DNA from: an uncultured Eubacterium sp.
Lineage (GTDB): Bacteria; Bacillota; Clostridia; Lachnospirales; Lachnospiraceae
Reading direction: 5' to 3'
NCBI GenBank assembly: GCA_910584795.1
Contig: CAJUBZ010000004.1
Coordinates: forward strand, 177,705 to 241,704
DNA length: 64,000 bases
The position numbers and the translations under genes are program-made. This document shows positions 34,011-43,650 of the stretch, in pieces; positions within the stretch are counted from its first letter, which is position 1, and each line of letters opens with the position of its first letter. The notes beneath the pieces were generated by a model. It worked only from the letters and a program-made list of their open reading frames with translations. It did no database searches and was not told the origin of the DNA.

Positions 34011-34787
34011 TTATATTTGATTTTGTCCAATGCCATACAGTTTCTTTGCATTTGCACTGGTAATGTCAATTACTTCATCCGGGCGAATCCCCTTAATTTC
34101 CGCAATCTTATTTACTACATACGGAAGATTAAATGAATCATTTCTCTTTCCTCTATTGGGAACCGGTGCAAGATATGGACAATCTGTCTCTATTAGCATC
34201 TGTTCCATTGGCATATATTCTACAACCTCTCGTAATTTCTTTGCATTGCTAAAGGTTACCACACCACCAATTCCCAGATAAAATCCCATATCTAAAAACT
34301 TCTCTGCCATCTCTTTTGCATAGGAAAAACAATGTACAACACCACCAATTTCATGGGCATGATTTGATTTCATTACCTCATACGTATTCTGTGCTGCATC
34401 TCTGCTGTGAACAATAATTGGCAGCTCTGCTTGTCTTGCAATATCCATTTGTCTCTCAAAAGCTTTCACTTGCTGCTCCTTATTATCATTCCAATGATAA
34501 TCCAGTCCGATTTCACCTACAGCCACAATTTTCGGCTTGTAGATACTCTTTCCCAGCCACTGATAATCTTCTTCTGTCAGGTCTGCAATTTCATCAGGAT
34601 GTATTCCTAAAGCTCCATACACATACGGAAATCTGCGTATCAGACCTATTGTACTTTTACAGGAAGCCATAGAGGCACCAACATTCACGATATATTCTAC
34701 GCCTCTATTACGCATTCGCTCTAACAATTGTTCTCTATCATCATCAAAAGCCTCATCATCATAATGAGCATGTGTGTCAAAAATCAT
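34011..34787 (-). CDS. tatD: TatD family metal-dependent deoxyribonuclease
   Basis: A 258-residue TIM-barrel hydrolase. Metal ligands are in FDTHAHYDDEAF, GEIGLDYHW, VHSRDA, VHCFS and ETDCPYLAP. TatD proteins act as 3'-5' exonucleases in DNA quality control. The order metG-tatD-(rnmV)-rsmA is conserved in Firmicutes; the RNase M5 gene that often lies between tatD and rsmA is absent here. Confidence 0.95.
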   Translation of the reverse strand: MIFDTHAHYDDEAFDDDREQLLERMRNRGVEYIVNVGASMASCKSTIGLIRRFPYVYGALGIHPDEIADLTEEDYQWLGKSIYKPKIVAVGEIGLDYHWNDNKEQQVKAFERQMDIARQAELPIIVHSRDAAQNTYEVMKSNHAHEIGGVVHCFSYAKEMAEKFLDMGFYLGIGGVVTFSNAKKLREVVEYMPMEQMLIETDCPYLAPVPNRGKRNDSFNLPYVVNKIAEIKGIRPDEVIDITSANAKKLYGIGQNQI

Positions 34788-34851
34788 GTTGTTTTTCCTT
34801 TCTATTTAGTCTTTCAAAAATGTTTATAATCTTCCGTCTGTCTCTGAGCAA

Positions 34852-36798
34852 TTAACAGATTTCACTTCCCGCAGCAATATCTTTATCCACCGTTACGACG
34901 GATAAGTTTCCTTCATCATCTCCTGCAGCAAGAATCATTCCCTGTGATTCCACACCGCAAAGTTTGCACGGTTTCAGGTTTGTAATAACTGCCACTTTCT
35001 TTCCAACCATTTCTTCCGGCTTATAGTATTTCGCAATACCTGACACAATCTGTCTTGTTTCTGCACCAATCTTAATTTGTGAAACCAAAAGTTTCTTTGC
35101 CTTTGGTACCGGCTCGCATTTTACAACTTCACCTACCTGTATCTGTACCTTATCAAAATCGTCGATAGAAATCTCAGGCTTCTTCTCTACTTCCGGATAT
35201 TTCTCATCCTCTACTTCTGCCTTCTGTGCAGCCTCTATTTCTTCTACTTTTTCCATTATTTCCTTCACATCCATTCTGGCAAATAAAATTTCCGGTTTTT
35301 CTGTCACCTTATTTCCTGAAGAATATTTTCCAAATTCCGTCATATCATCAAATGCTCTCGATGTACCGTGAATCTGCTCTAAGATCTTCTGCGATGTCTC
35401 AGGCATAAATGGCTCGAGCAGACTTGCACCAATATTAATTCCTTCAATTAAATTATAAAGAACGGTCGCCAGTCTGTCCTGTTTATCCTCTTCTTTTGCC
35501 AACGCCCAAGGCATTGTCTCATCAATATACTTATTGCATCTCTTAAATAATGCAAAAATTTCTGTCATTGCATCCGCCACACGAAGCTTCTCCATCTTTT
35601 CTGCTGCTTTCACCGGTGCTTCTAAAATTACCTTCTTAAACTCTTCATCCACATCTTCCACAACACCCTTGTCTGCAACAATACCATCAAAATATTTATT
35701 TGACATAGAAATTGTTCTATTTACAAGATTTCCAAGAGTATTGGCAAGGTCTGAATTCATTCTTTCAACCATCAGCTCCCATGTAATTGTTCCGTCATTT
35801 TCAAATGGCATCTCATGAAGAACAAAATATCTCACTGCATCTACTCCAAAAAGTCCAGCCAGGTCATCTGCATAAATAACATTTCCTTTAGACTTACTCA
35901 TCTTTCCATCACCCTGCAATAACCAAGGATGACCAAATATCTGCTTTGGAAGTGGAATATCAAGAGCCATCAGCATAATCGGCCAGTAAATTGTGTGGAA
36001 TCTCAAAATATCTTTTCCTATTAAGTGAAGGTCTGCCGGCCAATACTTTTCAAACATCGGGTCACTGTTTCCATCCAGATCAAATCCCAATCCTGTAATA
36101 TAGTTTGACAATGCATCAATCCAAACATAAACGACGTGGTTCGGATCAAAATCTACAGGAACTCCCCACTTAAATGAAGTTCTGGAAACACATAAATCCT
36201 GCAACCCCGGAAGAAGGAAATTGTTCATCATTTCATTCTTTCTTGATTCCGGCTGAATGAATTCCGGATGGGTATTAATATGTTCAATCAATCTGTCTGC
36301 ATACTTGCTCATTCTGAAAAAGTATGCCTCCTCCTGTGCCGGTGTACATTCTCTTCCACAGTCCGGACATTTACCATCTACTAACTGCGACTCTGTGAAA
36401 AATGATTCACATGGTGTGCAGTACATTCCTTCATAATGCCCTTTATAAATATCTCCCTGATCATATAATTTCTTGAAAATCTTCTGAACCTGTGCTTCGT
36501 GGTCTACGTCCGTAGTTCTAATAAACTTATCATAGGATGTGTTCATTGCATCCCATATCTCTTTGATGACTCCTGCCACATTGTCAACATATTCTTTTGG
36601 AGTAATGCCAGCCTCTGCTGCCTTTAACTCGATTTTCTGTCCATGTTCATCTGTTCCTGTCTGAAATCTAACATCATAACCCTGCTGTCTTTTAAAACGT
36701 ACAATACTATCTGCAAGAATTGCCTCATAAGTATTTCCAATATGCGGCTTTCCTGATGTGTAAGCAATTGCTGTTGTTAAATAATATGTTTTACTCAT
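34852..36798 (-). CDS. metG: Methionyl-tRNA synthetase
   Basis: A 648-residue class I synthetase that charges tRNA-Met. Seen: the HIGH motif as KPHIGNTYEA, a zinc knuckle with CTPC and CPDC, KMSKSKGNV, an anticodon-binding helical domain, and a C-terminal tRNA-binding OB domain from about 545 (KVQIQVGEVVKCEPVPKAKK). The length fits the form with the appended OB domain. A T-box leader upstream indicates control by uncharged tRNA-Met. Confidence 0.97.
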   Translation of the reverse strand: MSKTYYLTTAIAYTSGKPHIGNTYEAILADSIVRFKRQQGYDVRFQTGTDEHGQKIELKAAEAGITPKEYVDNVAGVIKEIWDAMNTSYDKFIRTTDVDHEAQVQKIFKKLYDQGDIYKGHYEGMYCTPCESFFTESQLVDGKCPDCGRECTPAQEEAYFFRMSKYADRLIEHINTHPEFIQPESRKNEMMNNFLLPGLQDLCVSRTSFKWGVPVDFDPNHVVYVWIDALSNYITGLGFDLDGNSDPMFEKYWPADLHLIGKDILRFHTIYWPIMLMALDIPLPKQIFGHPWLLQGDGKMSKSKGNVIYADDLAGLFGVDAVRYFVLHEMPFENDGTITWELMVERMNSDLANTLGNLVNRTISMSNKYFDGIVADKGVVEDVDEEFKKVILEAPVKAAEKMEKLRVADAMTEIFALFKRCNKYIDETMPWALAKEEDKQDRLATVLYNLIEGINIGASLLEPFMPETSQKILEQIHGTSRAFDDMTEFGKYSSGNKVTEKPEILFARMDVKEIMEKVEEIEAAQKAEVEDEKYPEVEKKPEISIDDFDKVQIQVGEVVKCEPVPKAKKLLVSQIKIGAETRQIVSGIAKYYKPEEMVGKKVAVITNLKPCKLCGVESQGMILAAGDDEGNLSVVTVDKDIAAGSEIC

Positions 36799-36836
36799 TT
36801 TCGTTCTCCTTTTATTTTATATACTAGTTCATGTAA

Positions 36837-36956
36837 GCCATGCGTACTCATAGACCTTCGGTCTATTTCGTCGCGGGCTATCGCCCTATTACAATGACTT
36901 CCGCCATGCGTACTCATAGACCTTTGGTCTATTTCGTCGCGGGCTATCGCCCTATT
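36837..36956. repeat. Near-identical 54-bp tandem repeats in the metG leader
   Basis: Copies 36837-36890 and 36903-36956 differ at a single base and are separated by 12 bases. Each copy contains two small hairpins: ATAGACC-(3 nt)-GGTCTAT and GGGC-(4 nt)-GCCC. They lie between the T-box terminator and the metG start. Confidence 0.85.
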
Positions 36957-37013
36957 CGTAGAATAAGATATTTGTGCCCTTATGCAAGCATAAGCACAAT
37001 ATCTTATTCTACG
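36957..37013. repeat. 57-bp inverted repeat in the metG leader
   Basis: CGTAGAATAAGATAT pairs with ATATCTTATTCTACG, with further pairing inward to a tip TTATGC-AA-GCATAA at 36980-36993. It directly abuts the second 54-bp repeat and has no T tract. Confidence 0.8.
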
Positions 37014-37036
37014 AGCATGGCTCATTGCCATCACGT

Positions 37037-37290
37037 AAAAGCTCCCGTCTTTTTGCAAAGACGAGAGCATAAAAACTTCGTGGTACCACTTTACTTTATC
37101 TGAAATGTTCCAGACCTCATTGACACTATAACGGGTGTTCCCGTCGATAACTTATGTGATGAATCTCTACACTCATTACCACCGCTCCAGGGCCATCTTC
37201 AACTGTCACTCCGCTGCCTGCTTCCACCTAATCAGGCTCTCTGTTAAGCTTTGCTCCAGCCTACTCTTCCTCTCATTGCGTTTACCTATG
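37037..37290 (-). promoter_or_regulatory. Met T-box riboswitch with terminator
   Basis: The T-box sequence AAGTGGTACCACG lies at 37079-37091 (minus strand), followed by a terminator stem (arms 37041-37051 and 37058-37068) and TTTT. Upstream are stem I features GAGTAG and AACAGAGAGCCTG. A Met specifier ATG is probably at 37194-37196, though another ATG nearby is possible. Uncharged tRNA-Met should favour antitermination and metG expression. Confidence 0.88.
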
Positions 37291-37299
37291 CCACTAATT

Positions 37300-37366
37300 C
37301 TATTATTTTATACTGTTTTTGTCAAATTATTTATTTTTAGTATATAAAATAAATTTACTTCATTTT
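37300..37366. other. A+T-rich spacer and probable metG promoter
   Basis: No gene. T-rich sequence read on the minus strand should carry the metG promoter; no convincing -35/-10 pair is fixed here. Confidence 0.3.
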
Positions 37367-38155
37367 TTATAAACTAACCATATCAAATTCCGTTGGCACA
37401 TCTATATTTCCTATTTCGAAAGTATACCTATAGTGCCCTGCTCTTAATTCTATATAATATTTACTAATCGGAATTTTTCTTATAAAACTACCGGATCCAG
37501 TAATTTGTACTGCCAAATCTGGAAATATTATTGGCTCTGGATTATATGGCATACGTTTCCAGATTCCATCTTCCAATATCTCCAATTTCCCCAGACCATA
37601 CCCATAATAAATAGATTCCTCTTCTTTTAATCCTTTCACCGTATACTCTATTTTCAAAACCTCATCGATTTTTAGATTATTATTAACTACTTCTCCTGTA
37701 ATTTCCATTTTTTCATCTTCAATTACCGGGGGCTTATCTTCCGTTTTTATACTTTGTGGTTGTGTCGTTGTTTCTACCGGACGCACTACAGTCTGCTGCT
37801 TTATTTCTTTTTTTCTATTTTTTCTTTTTACTATAACCTTTACAATATATTTCTTTTTACTACATTTAGCAGTAATCTTTGTTCTTCCAGCTTTTAATCC
37901 TTTTATTTTTATCGTATTATTTTTTGCCCCTGCTTTTTTTACAATCTTAACTATTTTCTTGTTACCAATTTTCCATTTTACCTTTTTCGTTGCATTTTTT
38001 ATTTTAATAGTTTTTATTTTACCAATAGACATTTGTATTTTATTCCTACTTATTACTGTTTTACTGTTTTTTGCAGATACTTTTGGTATTCCTATACAAC
38101 TCATTTGAGTAATTAATAATATTATAATTAAAACTATAGATAATTTTTTTTTCAT
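37367..38155 (-). CDS. Secreted protein with Ig-like domain, unknown function
   Basis: A 262-residue exported protein. The signal peptide ends near KVSAKN; a Cys in QMSCIG lies within it but lacks a proper lipobox. Residues 35-115 are very lysine-rich and follow the Big2 Ig-like pattern (ISRNKIQMSIGKIKTIKIK, KIVKIVKKAG, GLKAGRTKITAKC). Residues 150-262 are beta-rich with IPISKYYIELRAGHYRYTFEI. No catalytic motif. The gene next to it in the same direction encodes the DNRLRE protease. Confidence 0.6.
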   Translation of the reverse strand: MKKKLSIVLIIILLITQMSCIGIPKVSAKNSKTVISRNKIQMSIGKIKTIKIKNATKKVKWKIGNKKIVKIVKKAGAKNNTIKIKGLKAGRTKITAKCSKKKYIVKVIVKRKNRKKEIKQQTVVRPVETTTQPQSIKTEDKPPVIEDEKMEITGEVVNNNLKIDEVLKIEYTVKGLKEEESIYYGYGLGKLEILEDGIWKRMPYNPEPIIFPDLAVQITGSGSFIRKIPISKYYIELRAGHYRYTFEIGNIDVPTEFDMVSL

Positions 38156-38244
38156 ATTGCCTCTCCTTTAATTACTTTCATTAATATTTCCACAAAATAA
38201 TTTGCGTTTTCTTATTCTATTAAATCTTTATTATATATAATCGT

Positions 38245-40518
38245 TTATTCATATCCATATGTTTCTTTTCCCGTCAACTTATGTTTTTGTAATATGCTAA
38301 ATAAACATGTATTAATTCGGCTTCCATTATTATATTTACCTAATTCACTCCCCCCATGATGTATACCACATGCAATAAAGTCACTTTCGAACACTGGCCC
38401 TCCACTCTGTCCTCCTTTTGTACTAGAATAATAATTAATCCCCTTTTGACTCACATCCAAAACCGGTCCTTCACTTTGATATTGTACAATTTTCTTATTT
38501 TCATTATATGCATATCCTGCTACATTAATATTTCTGTTTATTTGCATTTCCCTGCTACTAAATCCTAACCATCCTGTATAAGCCCCAACATTCTGAATTA
38601 ATTTTAATACTGCCCAATCATATTCAATATTTCCGCTATCAAAGTAAGCCTTTGGACTTAATACCGTTTTAGGATGATAAAATTCTCCTGTTATTCCATC
38701 TTTGTACTTCAAATATACTTTTATGTCATCTGCCCAACCTGACTCAAAAGACCATATACAATGTGCTGCCGTAACTATTGTATCTGGACCAATTATAAAT
38801 CCTGAACCTATAAATGTTTCACCTTTATCTACTTGATTATTTTTATTCTCATCAGTCCAGATTTTCATATGAACTATTGCCGAATAAGGAAATGTTGTCG
38901 GACTTACTACATTTATATCACTATCTGGCAACAACACATAAGGTAAAACACCATTTTCGTTTACCAAATCATTTTGGCTGACAGGAATGTATGGTTGTTC
39001 TGTAACATTATTTAAACTATTTTCATAAAAGAATTCATACTCGCTCTGCTTTTTGGTATAACAGTCATACTCTGCCAAGTGTATAGACTCCATATCATCA
39101 TACACAATTGAAAGAAACATATTTCCCGAGCCTATCTCTGGTCCAATAATGCCTGCACCTGTGCCAGTTTCTTTTGCCATAAATACCAAGCCTTTATTTA
39201 CATTTCCTAAACTAATTATCTCTTTTATATACTCTGTCAAATCAATTTTATGCCTATTTTTTTCTATTCTGGTGCTATTAAAACATCCTATAACTTTACC
39301 AATTTGTGGTTGGTTATTCCATGATAAACTTTCCATAGACCAACCTCCACTTGTTTCTCTCACTTCAACTGTTCCTGATTTATAATCCGTTACACTTTCA
39401 GCGACCGACAAAAAAGCTTCATTAATCTTCTTTCCTTTCCAGTCTATCTGTCCTCCAACATACGCATTCCCTGCAACAACGGTATGTATGTCTAAATATA
39501 CTCTCTGTTCAGTTCCAACGTATGGAGGTGCTTTATCACATTTATTTTTAACTATTAACTTTTCAGCGTTCCAACACTGATCTCTTACAAAACTTAAGCT
39601 GCTCACAATAGCTGTTTTTAATTTATTTGAAAACCACACAGCTGTAGGATCCACCTTAACAGGATATGATACATTCTCCAAATAATCCTCATTTATAATA
39701 AGTTTTAAAATAATCTTATGAGATTTTTTTACTAATTTATAAGAAACATCCTTATAATTCACCTCACCCTCTGCATTTTCCATATTGGGAGGCATCATAT
39801 AACCTACTCTATAATTTTTTGCAATATCTTTAAAATAAATTCCTCCACTATTTTCATCTAAAACTAATTCCATATTTTTTGCAGAAACTTCAAAACTAAT
39901 TTCATTATCTTTTGGCGTTGATTCTAGTATAATAGTTTCTTTTACACCATGTTTTTGGGAAATATACTGATACTGCGATATGTTATTATCTGATTTATAT
40001 ACAATACTATCATTATCTATTTTACTAGAGTATTTTTTATTACCTATTATTGGCGTAAATGAAAATTCATAATTATCCTTTCTCATAATTATAGATTTTT
40101 TACCATCCAGCTCATCTGGAAAATACTGTTTTGAATCTCCACTTGTATTAACCGCTAAATAATCTTTTGTTATTGCTTTTTTTTTGACTTTTTTAAAAGT
40201 GCCTTTTTCTTTTAAACTTAATTTTTTTAAAGAGGAATCATACTCTTTTAATACATTATTCTGTCTAAATCGAATATTCTCCTGATAAATATCCACCCTT
40301 TTACTACCATCACTTAATATATAGGTATTTGAATTCTCCGTCCTTTCATTTACCAACTCTTTGACGATAGTAGTTTTTTTCTGCCTTTTTAAACTAGTTT
40401 TACTTTTTGACTGTCCAGATACATTTAAGCATATTCCCGAAATTATCATAGTTGTTATCAATACAAAACAATACCCTACCCTAAGCATTTTTCTCCTTTT
40501 ATTTTTTGTCATATTCAT
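38245..40518 (-). CDS. Secreted DNRLRE-domain protein with trypsin-like (V8-type) protease domain
   Basis: A 757-residue exported protein. A signal peptide is followed by a beta-rich N-terminal region ending in ENVSYPVKVDPTAVWF, the junction seen in WapA/Rhs-type surface proteins. Residues 330-470 resemble the DNRLRE domain (GTVEVRETSGGWSMESLSWN). The last 230 residues are a chymotrypsin-fold serine protease: VTAAHCIW, EYDWAVLKL and GGQSGGPVF supply His, Asp and Ser. A short line KNNQVDKGETFIGSGF before it looks like a Ca-binding insertion. The triad looks intact, so this is probably an extracellular endopeptidase. Targets are unknown. Confidence 0.75.
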   Translation of the reverse strand: MNMTKNKRRKMLRVGYCFVLITTMIISGICLNVSGQSKSKTSLKRQKKTTIVKELVNERTENSNTYILSDGSKRVDIYQENIRFRQNNVLKEYDSSLKKLSLKEKGTFKKVKKKAITKDYLAVNTSGDSKQYFPDELDGKKSIIMRKDNYEFSFTPIIGNKKYSSKIDNDSIVYKSDNNISQYQYISQKHGVKETIILESTPKDNEISFEVSAKNMELVLDENSGGIYFKDIAKNYRVGYMMPPNMENAEGEVNYKDVSYKLVKKSHKIILKLIINEDYLENVSYPVKVDPTAVWFSNKLKTAIVSSLSFVRDQCWNAEKLIVKNKCDKAPPYVGTEQRVYLDIHTVVAGNAYVGGQIDWKGKKINEAFLSVAESVTDYKSGTVEVRETSGGWSMESLSWNNQPQIGKVIGCFNSTRIEKNRHKIDLTEYIKEIISLGNVNKGLVFMAKETGTGAGIIGPEIGSGNMFLSIVYDDMESIHLAEYDCYTKKQSEYEFFYENSLNNVTEQPYIPVSQNDLVNENGVLPYVLLPDSDINVVSPTTFPYSAIVHMKIWTDENKNNQVDKGETFIGSGFIIGPDTIVTAAHCIWSFESGWADDIKVYLKYKDGITGEFYHPKTVLSPKAYFDSGNIEYDWAVLKLIQNVGAYTGWLGFSSREMQINRNINVAGYAYNENKKIVQYQSEGPVLDVSQKGINYYSSTKGGQSGGPVFESDFIACGIHHGGSELGKYNNGSRINTCLFSILQKHKLTGKETYGYE

Positions 40519-40541
40519 AAATATCCTCCTCTTTCAAGCAC

Positions 40542-40575
40542 AAAATCTCCCAAAATATACTTTATGGGAGATTTT
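40542..40575. other. Hairpin upstream of the DNRLRE protease gene
   Basis: AAAATCTCCCA and TGGGAGATTTT arms (40542-40552, 40565-40575). The same arm sequence, AAAATCTCCCA, recurs in the terminator near 40713. It may be a terminator or a leader hairpin. Confidence 0.5.
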
Positions 40576-40695
40576 GACTAATTTATAGTATACATTTTTA
40601 TTTAAATTTAATTTGTCCCCCACATATTTTATTCCTTTATTTTATACTAACATAATATAACTTCATGTCAATATCTAGTATAATATATTATAGAT
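40576..40695. other. A+T-rich spacer between two hairpins
   Basis: No gene. Probably holds the promoter of the DNRLRE protease gene. Confidence 0.3.
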
Positions 40696-41077
40696 TTACC
40701 ACATAAATAAAAATCTCCCATGCCTTTTCAAAAGACATGGGAAATTAGGAAGTTCCATTCTTTTTAACTTTTTACAGCCACAAAATGCATTTCTCCAGAT
40801 TTTACTTACGTCGCTGCTTAATGTTACCCGTTTCAAATTTTTACACCCCCAGAAACCTGCACCGGATATTTGATATGCAGGACCCGGAATGGTTATCTCT
40901 GTAATATTGTCACAATAATCAAAAGCACTTTTTTCTAACATTGTTAATGTATCTGGTATATTTATGTAGGTTGCTTTAGAATACTGAAATGCAGACTCTC
41001 CAACTTTTGTAATTCCCCTCGGATATTAATAACTCCTGTCTTTTCCTGTGGAGATGCTAACAGAACTGTACCTGTTG
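40696..41077 (-). pseudogene. Remnant of a BspA-type leucine-rich-repeat protein gene
   Basis: The intact-looking piece is 81 codons from 40941 (MLEKSAFDYCDNITEITIPG, AGFWGCKNLKRVTLS, NAFCGCKKLKRMELP), three LRR units of the BspA/TpLRR type. In the same frame the reading continues upstream as GITKVGESAFQYSKATYINIP. Before that, shifted by one base, comes VLLASPQEKTGVINIR, the usual N-cap of such repeats. The junction CGAGGGGAATT looks like CGA-GAG-GGA-ATT minus one A. The 5' end abuts the HAD gene stop, and the 3' end runs into a terminator. No signal peptide or start remains. Confidence 0.7.
40713..40744 (-). terminator. Terminator downstream of the HAD gene and LRR remnant
   Basis: TCTCCCATG / CATGGGA arms with CTTTT/AAAAG inner pairing (one mismatch); on the minus strand ATTTTTATTT follows. 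It overlaps the last codons of the LRR remnant. Confidence 0.7.
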
Positions 41078-41079
41078 CA

Positions 41080-41916
41080 TTACACAGATCTGCGCTTCTC
41101 TAAATATTCTATTATCGTTCTTCCTACTCCGCCTTCATTATTTCCATGCTTTGTAACGAACTTCGCCGCTGCCTTTGCCAAGTCACTGCCGGATGACATC
41201 GCATAGGAACATCCTGCTGTCCTCAGCATTGTAATGTCATTTCCCGAATCGCCAAACGCCATTACATTTTCTTGAGAAATGCTAAGACTGTCACACAACC
41301 ATTTCAAGGCTCTTCCCTTATCTGCTCCTTTGGCAGTAATCTCCAAATTACCTTCAAATCCTGCAGAGTAAACCAAATCCGGTATGTGGCTCAACTCTTC
41401 TTTTAACGATGCAATACATTCTTCCGGCATATAATCAATATTCATCTTTTCGATATCATATTTCCTAACCACATCCCAGGGACTATCACATACTATCATT
41501 AATTTTCTATACTCCCTCATAAACTCAACAGGCAATTCCCCGTCAAGATAATGATCATACGTATATTGAGTAATAAATCCTTTACAGTCTGCGTAGATTT
41601 CATACACGAGTGGATATTTTTCAAATATTTCTACAATTTTTTTCACTGAATCATTAGGAATGCAGCAGCTATTGATAACTTTTTTGGTTTTCATATCTAC
41701 AATAACTGCTCCATTAGATACAATCATATAATCGACACCCTTTAACGTATCGTTCTCTTTCATTGCTAATGAAAATGGTCTTCCTGTGCTTATAGCTGTA
41801 ATGATGCCCTCTTTCTTCGCCTTCTCAAATGCCCGAATATTTTCCTTCGGTATCGTCAAATGATTGTCTGCTACTAAGGTTCCATCTACATCTGTTGCTA
41901 TAAGTTTAATATCCAT
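41080..41916 (-). CDS. Cof-type HAD-IIB hydrolase
   Basis: A 278-residue phosphatase of the haloacid dehalogenase superfamily. Motif I DVDGTL with nucleophile Asp, motif II ISTGRP, the cap domain in the middle, motif III Lys in TAKGADKGRALKWL, and motif IV FGDSGNDITML are present. Members dephosphorylate sugar phosphates, flavin or other small metabolites; the substrate is not predictable here. It follows ptsI, 27 bases after it, and may share its transcript. Confidence 0.92.
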   Translation of the reverse strand: MDIKLIATDVDGTLVADNHLTIPKENIRAFEKAKKEGIITAISTGRPFSLAMKENDTLKGVDYMIVSNGAVIVDMKTKKVINSCCIPNDSVKKIVEIFEKYPLVYEIYADCKGFITQYTYDHYLDGELPVEFMREYRKLMIVCDSPWDVVRKYDIEKMNIDYMPEECIASLKEELSHIPDLVYSAGFEGNLEITAKGADKGRALKWLCDSLSISQENVMAFGDSGNDITMLRTAGCSYAMSSGSDLAKAAAKFVTKHGNNEGGVGRTIIEYLEKRRSV

Positions 41917-41943
41917 TTCTTCCTCCGATACTTTGATGATACT

Positions 41944-43644
41944 TTATTTTAAAATATTTAAAATCTCTTCTTCCGTTGTGCACTCCATCACTTTTTCAGC
42001 CAATTCCTGACATTCACTGACATCACAACTGGAAATTATTTTTCTGGTCTTTAATACACTGGTTGCACTTACACTAAATTCATCAAGCCCAAAAGCCAGC
42101 AGCAATGGTATTAGTTTTGGGTCTGCCGCTGCTTCACCACACATACCTACCATAATACCTTCTCTTTTTCCACATTCGATGATTCTTTTTATAGATCTTA
42201 AAACAGCAGGCTGATATGTTGAATACAGATATGCAACCTTTGCATTTCCCCTGTCCACTGCCATCGTATAACCTGTCAGGTCATTAGTTCCTATACTAAA
42301 AAATGATGCCTCTTTTGCTAAAACATCTGCTATCATACATGCGGCTGATGTCTCCATCATAACACCAATCTCAAGATTTTTGTTATAAGAAATCCCCTCA
42401 TGCTCTAATTCATTCATAATATCAGCAACCATCTCTTTAACCTTGCGCAATTCATCTACACAAGTAACTAATGGTACCATAATTTTTATCTTTCCATAAG
42501 CACTGGCCCTTACTAAAGCCCTTAACTGAATCTTATAAATATCTTCTCTCTGTAAGCAGAATCGAATAGCTCTAAAACCAAGAAACGGATTCTCCTCTTT
42601 CTCAAGGCCTAAGTATGGAATTGCTTTATCTCCTCCTATATCAAGAGTTCTGATAATTACCGGCTTTCCTTTCATTTCTTCAGCCACTGATTTATAAGCT
42701 TCAAACTGTTCCTCTTCCGTTGGAATATTGTCTCTGTCCATAAACAGAAATTCTGTTCTAAACAGCCCTATCCCTTCACCATCACTCTCTACTGCTTTTT
42801 TTGCCTCTTCGGGTTTCCCAATATTACATACCAATTCTACCTTTGTTCCATCTTTCGTAACAGATGGCTTTCCTGCATATTCAACAAGCAGTTCTTTTTC
42901 TTTCTGATATACACTTAACCTTTCCTCAAACTGTTTTATAATTGATTCATCAGGATTTACCATCGCTTCTCCGCTTGCACCGTCTAAGACCACTTTATCG
43001 CCATTTTTGACTATACTGCAAATTCCCGGAACACTGAGAACTGCCGGAATTTCCATTGCTCTTGCTAGAATAGCAGAATGGGATGTCTTTCCGCCTGCTT
43101 CTGTTAAAATACCTACAATATTTTCCGGATTAATTCCCGCTGTCATAGACGGGGTTAAATCCCTTGCTACCAAAACGGTATCTGCCGGCACTTGTGAAAT
43201 ATCAACATCCTCTACTCCTTGTAACAGCTTAATCATTCTAAGTTTTATATCTCTAAAATCTGTAGCTCTTTGCTGTAATAGCTCGTCCGGTATCTGAGCA
43301 AACATTTCTGCTGTCTGTTCTAAAACCTGATTTACTGCCATCTCTGCTGTCACCTTTTCAGCTACTATTAATGCTGAAATCTGCTCCTCAATCATAGGAT
43401 CCTGCAGCATCTGAATATGCCCCCGCAAAATATCAGCATCTTTCTTTCCAACTGTTTCATCCATCTTGTCAGCCATATCATTCGTTGCAATCACAAATTT
43501 CTCAATAGCAGACTGCAGTTTTTTGATTTCATCCTCTGTATCTGTTATTGTTTTGGTTTCTATTATAATTTGATGTTCTTCTATTATTACAACATTTCCA
43601 ATTCCGATTCCCTCAGAACCGGCAATTCCCCTGTACATAGGCAT
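41944..43644 (-). CDS. ptsI: PTS enzyme I (phosphoenolpyruvate-protein phosphotransferase)
   Basis: A 566-residue cytoplasmic enzyme that takes phosphate from PEP and passes it to HPr. The active His lies in GGKTSHSAILARAMEIPAV; PEP-domain motifs include GIGLFRTEFLFMDR, RTLDIGGDK and VGMCGEAAADP. The length is standard. It lies 6 bases after ptsH. No sugar-specific enzyme II gene is intact in this window. Confidence 0.97.
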   Translation of the reverse strand: MPMYRGIAGSEGIGIGNVVIIEEHQIIIETKTITDTEDEIKKLQSAIEKFVIATNDMADKMDETVGKKDADILRGHIQMLQDPMIEEQISALIVAEKVTAEMAVNQVLEQTAEMFAQIPDELLQQRATDFRDIKLRMIKLLQGVEDVDISQVPADTVLVARDLTPSMTAGINPENIVGILTEAGGKTSHSAILARAMEIPAVLSVPGICSIVKNGDKVVLDGASGEAMVNPDESIIKQFEERLSVYQKEKELLVEYAGKPSVTKDGTKVELVCNIGKPEEAKKAVESDGEGIGLFRTEFLFMDRDNIPTEEEQFEAYKSVAEEMKGKPVIIRTLDIGGDKAIPYLGLEKEENPFLGFRAIRFCLQREDIYKIQLRALVRASAYGKIKIMVPLVTCVDELRKVKEMVADIMNELEHEGISYNKNLEIGVMMETSAACMIADVLAKEASFFSIGTNDLTGYTMAVDRGNAKVAYLYSTYQPAVLRSIKRIIECGKREGIMVGMCGEAAADPKLIPLLLAFGLDEFSVSATSVLKTRKIISSCDVSECQELAEKVMECTTEEEILNILK

Positions 43645-43650
43645 TACCTC

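Noticed and set aside
36837..36956. CRISPR-like array
   Set aside because: Only two 54-bp copies with a 12-bp spacer and no cas genes in the window; CRISPR repeats are shorter and spacers longer.
36795..37070. 91-residue minus-strand frame before metG
   Set aside because: It is a translation of the 54-bp repeats and the inverted repeat, shows the same peptide twice, and overlaps the metG start; no ribosome site.
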